Origin: an uncultured Propionivibrio sp.
GTDB lineage: Bacteria > Pseudomonadota > Gammaproteobacteria > Burkholderiales > Rhodocyclaceae
Assembly (NCBI GenBank): GCA_937923255.1
Contig: CALAIL010000029.1
Span: 1-52,588 of the forward strand
DNA length: 52,588 bases
Reading direction: 5' to 3'
In this document: positions 27,111 to 36,433 of the stretch, piece by piece
Layout of the letters: each line of letters starts with the position of its first letter
Numbering within the stretch: position 1 is the stretch's first letter
Program-made: the position numbers and the translations under genes
Notes under the pieces: model-generated
The model's input: the letters and a program-made list of their open reading frames with translations, nothing else
Told to the model about the DNA's origin: nothing
Database searches by the model: none

Positions 27111-28321
27111 TGAACCGCCAGTACCTTTCACTGCATCAACGGGACGGCCTGCGGCAGCGGATGCCGCTGAACCGCGCCCGTCATCACACTTACAGTCGCT
27201 TTTTCGGCCAATTTTCCGGCCCGGCTGCTAATCGTGGCTTAACTTTGGTTGAACTGCTGGTGGCGATGGCCATCGGGCTGTTGATCGTTCTGGTGGCAAC
27301 CACTGTGCTGGTTTTCAGTCAGCGCGGGGCGGTCGTGGTGGACGGTGCGGCGCAGTTGCGTGACGATGCGCGCTTTGCCACCGAGCTGATCCAGCGCCTG
27401 GCCGTACAGGCCGGTTTTGAGGATCTGGATGCCGCCAGTATGCCGTACAAGGATTCGCCAGCGCACTACAAGCTTGCCAACAACAATACCGATATCGCCA
27501 CCCTGCAGCCCAACATTTTCGGTTTTAATAACGCGTTACCCAGCCCGACAGATCCGCTGAACAGTGCCAAAACACGTTCAGGGTCCGACAAAGGCAATGG
27601 CAGCGACGTGCTGATCCTGCAATACCAGACAGTCAAGGCCGATTTAAGCAAGGGCGCTGGTGCGCCCTCCGACGGCAGCATCATCAACTGCAACGGTCTC
27701 GCTCCCGACAAATCGTCCATTAGACGTGACGATCGCATCGCCAGCATCCTGTATCTGGGCGAGAGCCAGGGGGACTTGGCGCTGATGTGCATAACGCAAG
27801 ACAGCACTGGATGGTCCACGCCGGAGCCTATTCTCAAAGGGGTTGAAAACTTCCAGGTGCTTTACGGTGTAGACAACATTGAACCGGGTAAGGCGATCTC
27901 ACCCTTACCGTCGAAGGTGGCGGCTGGTTCAGCGACCGAAGCCAGCCCCAAACCGGCCGACAGCGTCCCCGACCGCTATCTGCGTGCCGATCAGCTGACC
28001 GTGAGCGGCAATACGGCTGCCACTTATGCCAACTGGCGGCGGGTACGCAGCCTGCGCATCGGTATGGTGCTGCGTGGTCCGGCAGGTTCGGCGCATGAAA
28101 ATCTCGGCGGTACCTTCTATCCCTTGGGTAACAAGGAGTACCCATACGACAGCAGTAACGACCCGGGGAGCGAGATGGAGATTTCCAGCAAGTCCGGTGC
28201 CGATCTCACCTCGCGCCTGCGCCAGACCGTAACTTTCACCGTACAACTGCGCAATTGTCAGAACCAGGGCTACCAGCCCACCAACTCGGAGCAACCGTGC
28301 GATGTTGTCCTGCCCGAATGA
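27110..28321 (+). CDS. pilW: Type IV pilus minor pilin PilW
   Basis: This 403-residue prepilin has cleavage site G43|L44 in NRGLTLVELLVAMAIGLLIV, Glu +5 present. The long PilW-type globular domain includes NFQVLYGVDN near the middle and LRQTVTFTVQLRN at the end. The leader from ATG 27110 is long (43 residues); ATG 27161 (MPLNRARHH) would shorten it. It is coupled to pilV through TAATG. In Pseudomonas-type systems PilV, PilW and PilX form the minor-pilin complex that recruits PilY1. Confidence 0.9.
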   Translation: MNRQYLSLHQRDGLRQRMPLNRARHHTYSRFFGQFSGPAANRGLTLVELLVAMAIGLLIVLVATTVLVFSQRGAVVVDGAAQLRDDARFATELIQRLAVQAGFEDLDAASMPYKDSPAHYKLANNNTDIATLQPNIFGFNNALPSPTDPLNSAKTRSGSDKGNGSDVLILQYQTVKADLSKGAGAPSDGSIINCNGLAPDKSSIRRDDRIASILYLGESQGDLALMCITQDSTGWSTPEPILKGVENFQVLYGVDNIEPGKAISPLPSKVAAGSATEASPKPADSVPDRYLRADQLTVSGNTAATYANWRRVRSLRIGMVLRGPAGSAHENLGGTFYPLGNKEYPYDSSNDPGSEMEISSKSGADLTSRLRQTVTFTVQLRNCQNQGYQPTNSEQPCDVVLPE

Positions 28322-28382
28322 TTTTTTCCGTTGCTGCGTCCAGGACGCCATGCATCGGAATTTCACGCGAGGAAATGCACTC

Positions 28383-29075
28383 ATGACCCTCATAGCCAAT
28401 AGCACTCATAGCAATAGGCGTATTCATACGCATCCTCATACCCGTCAGGGCGGTGTGTCGCTGATCGTCGTTCTGTTGCTGCTCGTCATCGTTTCCATGC
28501 TGGGCATTGCCAGTATGCAGATCGCGATGATGGGTGAACGCGGTGCGCGTAACGACCGTGATATGCAGATTGCCTGGCAATCGGCGGAAGCGGCGCTGGT
28601 CGACGCAGAAATTGAACTGCGGGGACCGAACCACGCTTCTAATAGCCGCACGAATAAGATTCAGACCCACCCTCAAATTCCCCTGTCCGGTTGTGATGCT
28701 TCCGCAGAATGGCGCGGCTTCTGCTCGCCGAAAACCGACAGGAAAGACAAGCCGACGTGGCTGCTGGTGGATTTCACCCGAACCGATGACGGCGCGCAAT
28801 CAGTCGCGCTGGGGACATATACCGGCCGTTCTTATAAGAATGCCAAAAATAGTCTAGGCACAGGCATCCAGCCTGCCCTGGCGCCGCGTTACATCATGGA
28901 AGACGTTTCCGTCGCCGATACCGCCAACGCCGGCGGCGGCATGGTGACGGCCAGCTATAAATCCGCCCCCAAGACCGGTAAAGAGGCGACAGAGCGCCTA
29001 TACCGCGTCACGGCGATTGGCTTCGGGCCGCGTAGCGATATACAGGCTGCCGCGCAGGCTCTGATCAGAAACTGA
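28383..29075 (+). CDS. pilX: Type IV pilus minor pilin PilX
   Basis: This 230-residue protein has the PilX N-terminal signature: RQGGVSLIVVLLLLVIVSML followed by a conserved AWQSAEAALVDAE segment. The mature +5 Glu is lacking, as is usual in PilX. I chose ATG 28383 because GAGGAA lies 8 nt upstream; ATG 28350, and even 28302 overlapping pilW, are in frame. The C-terminus (YRVTAIGFGPRSDIQAAAQA) matches the family. It is followed by pilY1 after 41 nt. Confidence 0.88.
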   Translation: MTLIANSTHSNRRIHTHPHTRQGGVSLIVVLLLLVIVSMLGIASMQIAMMGERGARNDRDMQIAWQSAEAALVDAEIELRGPNHASNSRTNKIQTHPQIPLSGCDASAEWRGFCSPKTDRKDKPTWLLVDFTRTDDGAQSVALGTYTGRSYKNAKNSLGTGIQPALAPRYIMEDVSVADTANAGGGMVTASYKSAPKTGKEATERLYRVTAIGFGPRSDIQAAAQALIRN

Positions 29076-29116
29076 TTCGGAATACCAGACTGAGAACCTA
29101 TTTCGGGAGAGTGATC

Positions 29117-32100
29117 ATGCTTAACACTTCAAACCACCCGACGCGTAATCCGGGCGTTCAAACCGCCTTCAAAAAGCGCATCAACCGCGCCGTGCTGTGG
29201 ATCGGCGCGCCGCTGGTAATTGGCGGCGCCGTATTTTCACTGGTCGCCACGGGGCAGACCACGCCGCCCAACATTCCGCCGATCAATATCGCGAGCGAAC
29301 CGCTGCATGCCGCCACGCAGGGCGACAAGCCGCTGCTGGCGCTGGCGCTATCGGTGGAATTCCCGACGGTGGGCGCGCAGTACAACTTTGAGGCAAATGG
29401 AACGACTGACGATTCTTACAAATCTTCGAAAGAATATATCGGCTACTACAACGCCGAGATGTGCTATGTCTACCAGGACGCACCGGATGAAACGCCCAAG
29501 GCAGGCAAAAGCAAGGCGGATTACAAGCGCTTCGTGATCAGCGGAAAGGCGACCGGGCGCCGCTGTAATGATGCCTTTAGCGGCAATTTCCTGAACTGGG
29601 CCAGCAATTCCGCGATTGACATGCTGCGCCTGGCGCTTTCAGGCGGAGACCGCATCGTCGACGAACCGGATTTGACCATTCTGCAGCGCGCGGTGTTGCC
29701 CAATGGCAATCCCACCTGTATGTGGAATTCCACGAACTTCCCCGCCAAAAAACTTGCTCTTACGGAAGCGTCAGGGGCCGTTCCTAGCGCCATGACTAAT
29801 GCGGCGAATGGCAAACCCATCTGGGTGGCCAATACGCTCAACCGTATTTACTTCCGTGCAGGTGATAATGCGCACGGGACATGCACAGACACATCGGGTT
29901 ATACGCTGACGGCCGATACTTCGTTTGCCAAAGGTTCGACAGTCGAGCGCACAGGTCAAGATCTGCCTGCCGATGCGAAGTTCTGTGCGAATGAGAAGAC
30001 AAAATGTAATATCAGTGCCGATTCAGGTGTACAGGAGGTCTGGTACGGTGATACAACCGCTAAGCGCTGGGCTGTGACGCCGGTCAGAGGCGGGTTTACC
30101 TGCAACAACGAAACGTTTGGGGATCCTGCTTACAATATAGTAAAGAAATGCTACGTGCGCCCATATGCCGGCGACTGGACGCCGCCCAAGTCGGCTAACA
30201 GTCTGAACTCCGACGGCTTCTTTTATTCGCGGGTGGAGGTTTGCGGTAAAGCTTCTGGAAGCAACGTGCTGATTGACCAGCGCGATTACAACTTCTGCAA
30301 AAGATACCCCAGCGGAAACTTCAAACCCGAGGGCGTCATTCAGAAATACAGCAACAAATTGCGCCTGGCAGTGTTCGGTTATGCGCTCGACCAAAGATTG
30401 AGCTGGAACAATGATAAAGATGGTCGTTTCGGCGGTGTGTTGCGGGTGCCGGCAAAATATGTGGGTCCGAGCACGTATGACAAGAACGGTATGGAGAATA
30501 CACCTGCGGAGGGTAACAAGCGCGCTGAATGGAATGCACAAACGGGCGTGTTTGTTGATAACCCGGAAAAGGTAGAATCCTCGACCAAGAGCGGCACGCT
30601 GACTACCAGCGGTGTCATCAATTATCTGAACCGGTTCGGGCGTACCAATCCGACGGAAATGGGTATCTACAAGAAATATGACCCGGCCAGCGAGCTGTAT
30701 TACGAAACCCTGCGTTACCTGCAGGGGTTGGGGCCGTCGCCAGCTGCAGTAGAAGGCCTGACGTCCGCTATGTACGATGGTTTCCCGATCTACACTGACT
30801 GGGCGGGGCTGGATCCCTATGGCGATGGTCGTACCAAGGATGATGACTATTCCTGCCTCAAGAGCAATATTGCCCTGATCGGCGACGTCAATACGCACGA
30901 CTCCAGGTACTACGGAAAAAGCCGTATGCCCGCGGCCGATCTGAGAAACAATATTCCTAATATGGACGCTTGGCTAAGCGTAGTCCAACATTTTGAGCGC
31001 AATAAAGAAATGGAATATAAGGATGGTCAAGGGGTGACACGTAAGACCTTGAACCCAAATGGCGCTACGTCTGGTTTTGCAGGGACGCTCGATATGAATA
31101 TGTCGAACAACAGCAAGTTGGCGCGTGGCCAGAACAGCGAAATTATCGGTCTGGCCTACTGGGCGCGCACACACGACATTCGTGGAAAGGACTGGACGGC
31201 CGCGCCGGACAAGCAGCGCCCCGGCCTGCGGGTGAGATCGTTCTTCTTTGATGTGAACGAATTCAACCTCGAATCCGATCCTGCAAAGCGCCGCAGCAAC
31301 AACCAGTATTACCTGGCGGCTAAATACGGCGGCTTCTTTACCCTGGATGGGCAAAAAAGCAAGGTTTACAACACTCAGGGTAACCCCTTCTATGACCAGA
31401 ATGGCAACCCCGACAACGACGTGTGGCAGGATCAGAGCGAAAAAAATGGCGTCCATGAACGGCCCAATGAGCCGGAGACGTACTTCATTCAAAGTAACGC
31501 GCGCGGAGTGCTGAAAGCATTTGACAAAATCTTCGGCGACGCTGTGACGGCCGAACGCAGTATTGCTGGTGTAGCTGCGTCGGGCAGCAGCCTGACAAAT
31601 GCCGGTTTGTACAGCTATCAGGCTTCGTACGACACGGAACATTGGACGGGCGATCTGAAGGCGTACCATATTACCTCGTCGAGCATGAACCCCGAGAATG
31701 AGGTGTGGTCTGCCCAAGAGCGCTTGGCGGCAAGAGTTGCGACGCCTAACGGTTTAGCGGGACGCAAGATCGTCATCGGCCGGCGCGGTGCTAATCCCAA
31801 CACGGCGGGTACCTGGTTTACCCACGAGGGGGTTGCGACGGAGGAAGAGCTGATCGTTGATCTGGATCGTGTTTCACCGACGTCGGCCAGCGATGGTCAA
31901 TGGAAAGACCGCCTGAATTACCTGCGCGGCGACAAAAGCAAGGAAGGTTCGCCGTTCCGCGAGCGCAAAAGCGCGCTGGCCGATGTCGTGAATTCCGGTG
32001 CGCAGTATGTGGGTGCGCCGGGAACTTCGGGTAGCATGAGAGAAGGCCGCGCCGATTTTGCCAAGAAACATGCCGACCGCGGAGGTACGGTCTACGTCGG

Positions 32101-33709
32101 CGTCAACGACGGCATGCTGCATGCGTTCGACGCAGAAACAGGTGATGAGCGCTTTGCCTACATCCCAAGCTGGATGGGACCGAAGCTGAGCGCGCTGACT
32201 GACGAAGGTTACAAAAGTGAACATCAGGCCTACGTAGATGCCACGCCGGTCATCGGCGACGCTAAAATAGGCAGCGGAACCAGCGCTAGCGATTGGAAAA
32301 CCGTGCTGGTCGGCGGAACGGGCGGTGGCGGACGCGGCGTATTTGCCCTGGACGTGACCGATCCGACAAGCTTCGATCCGTCGAAAGTGATGTGGGAGTT
32401 CACGCACCTGAATGATGCGGACATGGGCTTTGTGATCGGCAAGCCGCGTATCGTGCGCCTGCTCGTCAGCGGCAGTCCAGAGAAGGATGCGGTTTACCGC
32501 TGGTTCGCCATGGTGCCCTCGGGCGTGAACAACTACGTCGAGAGCAAGGTGTATAAAAAGATCGAAGATTACAAGAATAATTCGGCCAACTACGACCGAG
32601 TTTTCAGCAGCACAGGCAAACCAGCCATTTTCTTGCTGGCGCTTGATAAACCTGCTGGTCAGGAGTGGAAGATAGGGGAAAATTACTACAAGATTTCCCT
32701 GCCCTTCGACACTGCGCTGTCGACCACCAAAGCTACGGGCATCATCAATCTGGAAGCGATGACTGACCGGCTGGGGATGGGCACCACAGAGTACGTGTTT
32801 GCCGGTGATTTGCACGGCAATCTGTGGGCGCTTGACTTCACCAAGACGTATGGGGTGAGAGACTGGAACCCAGGAAGAGACTGGACAGCAGGTAACTTGT
32901 CGAAGTTCACCACCGGGAGTAGTGGTGCGTATCCGATGTATATCGCCAAGGATGCCTCGGACAATATCCAGCCGATTACGGCGGCGCCCACCATCATGCG
33001 TATCAGCGGTGCAGATGGGCAGCATATCGTCGGCTTTGGCACAGGTAAATATATTGAGCCTTCGGATGCCAAGGCTGCCCGGCAGGACACCTACTACGCA
33101 CTGTACGATAATAACAATAGCGGTAAGAAAAAGGGCAGCAATCGGCCAGGCGTCGTCGGCATTGACGGGCGTAACTACCTGCAAAAGGTGGTTTCCGATG
33201 AGCAAGGCAACCTCAAGCCGGAAAGTCCCTTTACCTGGGGAAGCCCTGAAACGGCGAACAGTACGGAACGCGCAGGCTGGTATTACGACCTGCCGAAACA
33301 GGGCGAACGTGTGATCTATGATTCCACCTATATTCCGCTGACCACCAAGGTACAGTTCAGCAGTCTGCTGCCCGATGCGGTGGGTACTTCCGGCGTCTGC
33401 GGTACCAAGGGCGGCAACGGAAATCTCTACACGATGGATCTGATTGCCGGCACCGGTCAGCGCCGCCTCGTCACCGTAGGCGTGCCGGGACAGCCTCTCG
33501 TGCTGTTCGACGATGAAAGCACTACGACAAGCAAAGCCGACAGCACGGGGCGCAGCCTGCGTACGCGCCACGTTGTCACCTTGCAACCAGGTTCCAAGAA
33601 GTTAAGTGCCGAGGAAACAGCCAAGGAGCTTCTCGCAGTCGGGCGATTGAGCTGGCGTCAGATCAATAACTATCGGGAGCTGAAACAATGGAAATCAGTG
33701 AAACCATGA
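29117..33709 (+). CDS. pilY1: Type IV pilus tip adhesin/biogenesis factor PilY1
   Basis: This 1530-residue secreted protein carries a hydrophobic export segment at about residues 20-45 (VLWIGAPLVIGGAVFSLVAT). The N-terminal half includes the PilY1 landmark SGNFLNWASNSAIDML near residue 155. The C-terminal half is the PilC/PilY1 beta-propeller (VYVGVNDGMLHAFDAETGDE near 990; VFAGDLHGNLWALDF). I saw no clear MIDAS motif, so a functional von Willebrand A domain is doubtful. It promotes pilus extension and surface or host adhesion at the pilus tip. ATG 29117 has GGGAG 7 nt upstream. Its last 22 nt overlap pilE. Confidence 0.93.
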   Translation: MLNTSNHPTRNPGVQTAFKKRINRAVLWIGAPLVIGGAVFSLVATGQTTPPNIPPINIASEPLHAATQGDKPLLALALSVEFPTVGAQYNFEANGTTDDSYKSSKEYIGYYNAEMCYVYQDAPDETPKAGKSKADYKRFVISGKATGRRCNDAFSGNFLNWASNSAIDMLRLALSGGDRIVDEPDLTILQRAVLPNGNPTCMWNSTNFPAKKLALTEASGAVPSAMTNAANGKPIWVANTLNRIYFRAGDNAHGTCTDTSGYTLTADTSFAKGSTVERTGQDLPADAKFCANEKTKCNISADSGVQEVWYGDTTAKRWAVTPVRGGFTCNNETFGDPAYNIVKKCYVRPYAGDWTPPKSANSLNSDGFFYSRVEVCGKASGSNVLIDQRDYNFCKRYPSGNFKPEGVIQKYSNKLRLAVFGYALDQRLSWNNDKDGRFGGVLRVPAKYVGPSTYDKNGMENTPAEGNKRAEWNAQTGVFVDNPEKVESSTKSGTLTTSGVINYLNRFGRTNPTEMGIYKKYDPASELYYETLRYLQGLGPSPAAVEGLTSAMYDGFPIYTDWAGLDPYGDGRTKDDDYSCLKSNIALIGDVNTHDSRYYGKSRMPAADLRNNIPNMDAWLSVVQHFERNKEMEYKDGQGVTRKTLNPNGATSGFAGTLDMNMSNNSKLARGQNSEIIGLAYWARTHDIRGKDWTAAPDKQRPGLRVRSFFFDVNEFNLESDPAKRRSNNQYYLAAKYGGFFTLDGQKSKVYNTQGNPFYDQNGNPDNDVWQDQSEKNGVHERPNEPETYFIQSNARGVLKAFDKIFGDAVTAERSIAGVAASGSSLTNAGLYSYQASYDTEHWTGDLKAYHITSSSMNPENEVWSAQERLAARVATPNGLAGRKIVIGRRGANPNTAGTWFTHEGVATEEELIVDLDRVSPTSASDGQWKDRLNYLRGDKSKEGSPFRERKSALADVVNSGAQYVGAPGTSGSMREGRADFAKKHADRGGTVYVGVNDGMLHAFDAETGDERFAYIPSWMGPKLSALTDEGYKSEHQAYVDATPVIGDAKIGSGTSASDWKTVLVGGTGGGGRGVFALDVTDPTSFDPSKVMWEFTHLNDADMGFVIGKPRIVRLLVSGSPEKDAVYRWFAMVPSGVNNYVESKVYKKIEDYKNNSANYDRVFSSTGKPAIFLLALDKPAGQEWKIGENYYKISLPFDTALSTTKATGIINLEAMTDRLGMGTTEYVFAGDLHGNLWALDFTKTYGVRDWNPGRDWTAGNLSKFTTGSSGAYPMYIAKDASDNIQPITAAPTIMRISGADGQHIVGFGTGKYIEPSDAKAARQDTYYALYDNNNSGKKKGSNRPGVVGIDGRNYLQKVVSDEQGNLKPESPFTWGSPETANSTERAGWYYDLPKQGERVIYDSTYIPLTTKVQFSSLLPDAVGTSGVCGTKGGNGNLYTMDLIAGTGQRRLVTVGVPGQPLVLFDDESTTTSKADSTGRSLRTRHVVTLQPGSKKLSAEETAKELLAVGRLSWRQINNYRELKQWKSVKP

Positions 33710-34200
33710 GGGCGTATATATCCAGGCTGCTGGCCGGTCGAAGGGACAATGCGGGCTTTACCCTGCTCGAGTTGATGATTGTCGTGGCAGTCATTGCTAT
33801 TCTGGCGGCGATCGCTTATCCCTCCTATCAGGAGTCGGTACGCAAGGGCCGGCGCGCCGAGGCGCGCGCGGCACTCGCCGAGCTGATACAGCAGCAGGAA
33901 CGCTATATGACGCAGAACAATACCTATAAAGATTTTTCTGCGGACGATACGGATGTGCCGTTCAAGACTTTTGTCGGCAACAGCCTGAGTGAGGCGACGT
34001 ACACATTGAGTGTAACACCCTGCACAGACGGTAGTATCCGCGAATGTGTGCGGGCAACTGCGACCCCCACGCCAAGATTCCAGGATCCGCGCGTGGGCAA
34101 ACTGAGCCTGACCACGACCGGCGTCAAGACGTGTACAGATTCTGGCGGCACTAATGACATAGCCAGTGGCAGCGCGGACTTTAAGGTGTGCTGGCCATGA
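33688..34200 (+). CDS. pilE: Type IV minor pilin PilE
   Basis: This 170-residue prepilin has cleavage site G23|F24 in AGFTLLELMIVVAVIAILAA and Glu +5. After the helix comes SYQESVRKGRRAEARAALAE, typical of PilE-type minor pilins, and a C-terminal pair of cysteines that can form the D-loop. The start at 33688 has GGGAG upstream and overlaps pilY1 by 22 nt; ATG 33706 would give an ATGA overlap. It is probably a minor rather than the major subunit because it belongs to the pilV-W-X-Y1-E operon. Confidence 0.92.
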   Translation: MEISETMRAYISRLLAGRRDNAGFTLLELMIVVAVIAILAAIAYPSYQESVRKGRRAEARAALAELIQQQERYMTQNNTYKDFSADDTDVPFKTFVGNSLSEATYTLSVTPCTDGSIRECVRATATPTPRFQDPRVGKLSLTTTGVKTCTDSGGTNDIASGSADFKVCWP

Positions 34201-34802
34201 AAACACGATACCTTTTTACAGTTTCGCACGTGCATCGGTGTGCGGTGCGCGGGTTCACGCTGATCGAACTGATGGTGACGATTGTGATTGCTGCCATACT
34301 GATGACGATTGCAGTACCTAGTTTTAGGGAAATCCAACGAAATAGCGAATTGACATCTCTCGCCAACACGCTACTGGCTGCTGTCAATTCCGCTCGCGGT
34401 GAGGCCATGAAGTACAGTGCCTATGCGATGATAGTACCCAGCGAGGGCGCCGACTGGAATACGGGCTGGCGGGTATTCGTGGATAAAAATATGGATAAAA
34501 AGTACAAAGAGGAGGATGATGTGCTATTACTGGAACAGGCCGCGCCGCCCAGCTATATCCGCATTGCCGGCACCGGCTCGGCGGCTGGCAGTTCACCCAG
34601 TATTATATTCAACGCTTCCGGCTATGCGGGGGTGGGGAGTACCTTTTCCAACGTAACGATCAATATTAAGCGTAACGATGTAACAGGACCCAGCTATACG
34701 CGCCGTCTGAAAATCTCCAAATCGGGTCGTGCGCGCGTCTGCCGGCCTGTCGCTGATTCGGACGCCAATTGTTCTGATGGTAGCAGTGGTGATGGCAGCT
34801 AA
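34197..34802 (+). CDS. fimT: FimT/GspH-family minor pilin
   Basis: This 201-residue prepilin has cleavage site G19|F20 in VRGFTLIELMVTIVIAAILM and Glu +5. A GspH/FimT domain follows (NTLLAAVNSARGEAMKYSAY; GWRVFVDKNMDKKYKEEDDV). FimT proteins can bind DNA and assist uptake in some species. The start overlaps the pilE stop (ATGA). It is the last gene of the pilin operon and the operon terminator lies 28 nt after its stop. In many genomes fimT/fimU opens rather than closes this operon. Confidence 0.9.
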   Translation: MKTRYLFTVSHVHRCAVRGFTLIELMVTIVIAAILMTIAVPSFREIQRNSELTSLANTLLAAVNSARGEAMKYSAYAMIVPSEGADWNTGWRVFVDKNMDKKYKEEDDVLLLEQAAPPSYIRIAGTGSAAGSSPSIIFNASGYAGVGSTFSNVTINIKRNDVTGPSYTRRLKISKSGRARVCRPVADSDANCSDGSSGDGS

Positions 34803-34829
34803 GGGTCACTGATCGAATGATTGTCTGGG

Positions 34830-34864
34830 CGAGCGCCGTGTTGCACGGCGCTCGTTGTTTTTTT
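34830..34864 (+). terminator. Rho-independent terminator of the pil operon
   Basis: An 11-bp perfect stem, CGAGCGCCGTG (34830-34840) with CACGGCGCTCG (34844-34854), has a 3-nt loop and is followed directly by a T-rich tract (34855-34864). It lies just after fimT. Confidence 0.93.
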
Positions 34865-35327
34865 GAGGCTATGGTTTAGCTGCTGGGCGGACTGTCGAAG
34901 AGGAAAGAACTGGATGCTAACCAAGGGGGGTGACTAAGCGATCTCGATATGGCGTGCGGGTTGTGGCTTTCAGGTGCATTTCTTGATCTATTGCAGCAGA
35001 CCAGACTGCACCGTATGAAAATGACTTCAAATGGGGCAACGTGGGAAATTAAATACTTCCGGTATATAAGGTATATCGCTGGAACTACAATCGTTTTCTA
35101 TTCCATTAAAGACTCGGGGGCGGGGATGAATTTTACCCGCCCCATCATCGCGGCATTTTTTGAAAAAATCACTTATTTAGCCATTCCGGTGGCTTGGCAA
35201 TACCAGCGGTTCGTGGCATTTTTTAGCCATTTCTGCACGGTGAGATCATCCCGATTCTTTACCAAGCCGTATTTCTCCCTTTGTTGAATGTTTGAAAATG
35301 TCCGCAGCGATATGGGCTGCCCTGATG
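34865..35327. other. Intergenic region with a possible gene remnant on the minus strand
   Basis: There is no complete gene. On the minus strand, 35285 down to 35173 encodes about 37 residues with natural protein character (REKYGLVKNRDDLTVQKW, ending CQATGMAK and a stop), but the frame upstream of it overlaps gluQ and looks non-coding. It resembles the tail of a lost or transposed gene; I cannot assign a family. The stretch between 34949 and 35170 is AT-rich and empty. Confidence 0.4.
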
Positions 35328-36278
35328 ATGTCTGAAACCTCTTTGTGCTGTCCCCGTATTTATTGTGGCCGTTTTGCGCCGTCACCGACTGGATTGCTGC
35401 ACTTCGGATCACTGGTGGCGGCCGTAGGAAGTTATCTTGATGCGCGCGTGCATGGTGGCCGGTGGTTGGTGCGTATCGAGGATGTCGATGCACCGCGCGC
35501 AGTACCCGGCGCGGCGGATGCGATTTTGCATACCCTAGAGGGGTTTGGGTTTGTGTGGGATGGCGAGGTATGGCGGCAAAGCCGCCGCAGCGAGGCCTAT
35601 CGTGATGCGCTCGCCCGTTTGCAGACGGCAGGTCATGTTTACCCTTGTGGCTGTTCGCGTAGTGAGATCGCCGCTGTTGCCAGCCGGAAGTCTATCGATG
35701 GCGGTTTGCTGTATCCGGGCACATGCCGCGCTGGTCTGGCCGCCGGGCGGGTGGCGCGTGCATGGCGCTTGCGCGTTCCCGATCGAGAATGGGGGTTCAG
35801 CGATCGTGTACAGGGCGAAGTTCGGCAAAATCTGGCGCGGGATACGGGCGATTTCGTCGTGTTGCGTGCGGACGGGTTGTTCGCTTATCAGTTGGCCGTG
35901 GTCGTCGATGACGCCGCACAGGGCGTCAATGCCGTCGTGCGCGGCGCAGATCTGATTGATTCGGTGGTGCGCCAAATTTGGCTGCAGCAGTGCTTGGGCT
36001 TGCCTGCGCCGTCTTATGCGCATTTGCCGATTGTCGTCAATGTGGCGGGGGAGAAGCTCTCGAAACAGACGCGTGCGTCGGAAGTGGATGTTGCGCAGGG
36101 CAGCCGCTTGTTGTGTGAGGTATGCGCCTTTCTTGGGCATCCGCCGCCGATCGATCTGTACGGCGCGCCGTTGGCGGATTTCTGGCGTTGGGCGATTTCA
36201 GTCTGGTCGATCAATCGGGTGCCGAGGAAGTTAAAGATACCTCACCATTCCTGCGGTGGTCGGGATGGCCTAAAATAG
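35328..36278 (+). CDS. gluQ: Glutamyl-Q tRNA(Asp) synthetase GluQ
   Basis: This 316-residue truncated glutamyl-tRNA synthetase paralogue attaches glutamate to the queuosine base of tRNA(Asp). The class I motifs are [18 protein letters not shown] (HIGH-like) and EKLSKQTRA (KMSKS-like). Zinc-ligand cysteines appear in YPCGCSRSE and YPGTCR. The anticodon-binding domain of GluRS is absent, as expected. ATG 35328 gives a normal N-terminus; ATG 35298 is an alternative; neither has a strong ribosome site. It is followed by a 155-nt gap and glnA. Confidence 0.92.
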   Translation: MSETSLCCPRIYCGRFAPSPTGLLHFGSLVAAVGSYLDARVHGGRWLVRIEDVDAPRAVPGAADAILHTLEGFGFVWDGEVWRQSRRSEAYRDALARLQTAGHVYPCGCSRSEIAAVASRKSIDGGLLYPGTCRAGLAAGRVARAWRLRVPDREWGFSDRVQGEVRQNLARDTGDFVVLRADGLFAYQLAVVVDDAAQGVNAVVRGADLIDSVVRQIWLQQCLGLPAPSYAHLPIVVNVAGEKLSKQTRASEVDVAQGSRLLCEVCAFLGHPPPIDLYGAPLADFWRWAISVWSINRVPRKLKIPHHSCGGRDGLK

Positions 36279-36433
36279 CGCACATTACTGGCGCGTTTTT
36301 AAAGGGACGCGCCATCATTGTTTTACGTTTTTGTTTTCGCCGCCGTGTTTGTGTCGAGGCGATCGAAGTATCCGGTCATTGTTTATTTTTGTCGCCATCG
36401 CAGTTGCCGGTGGCTGTTGAGGAGATTTTGATC

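Noticed and set aside
31874..33586. Long open frame of 570 codons on the minus strand inside pilY1
   Set aside because: It is antisense to a well-supported PilY1 propeller, has no recognisable motif and an Arg/His-rich composition typical of shadow frames in GC-rich DNA.
34949..35287. 112-codon plus-strand frame before gluQ
   Set aside because: No family resemblance, no ribosome site, AT-rich mixed sequence; the minus-strand reading of its end looks more protein-like.
36279..36433. Sigma-54 promoter upstream of glnA
   Set aside because: TGGCGCGTTTTTAA near 36290 resembles the -24 element but lacks the GC of the -12 element.
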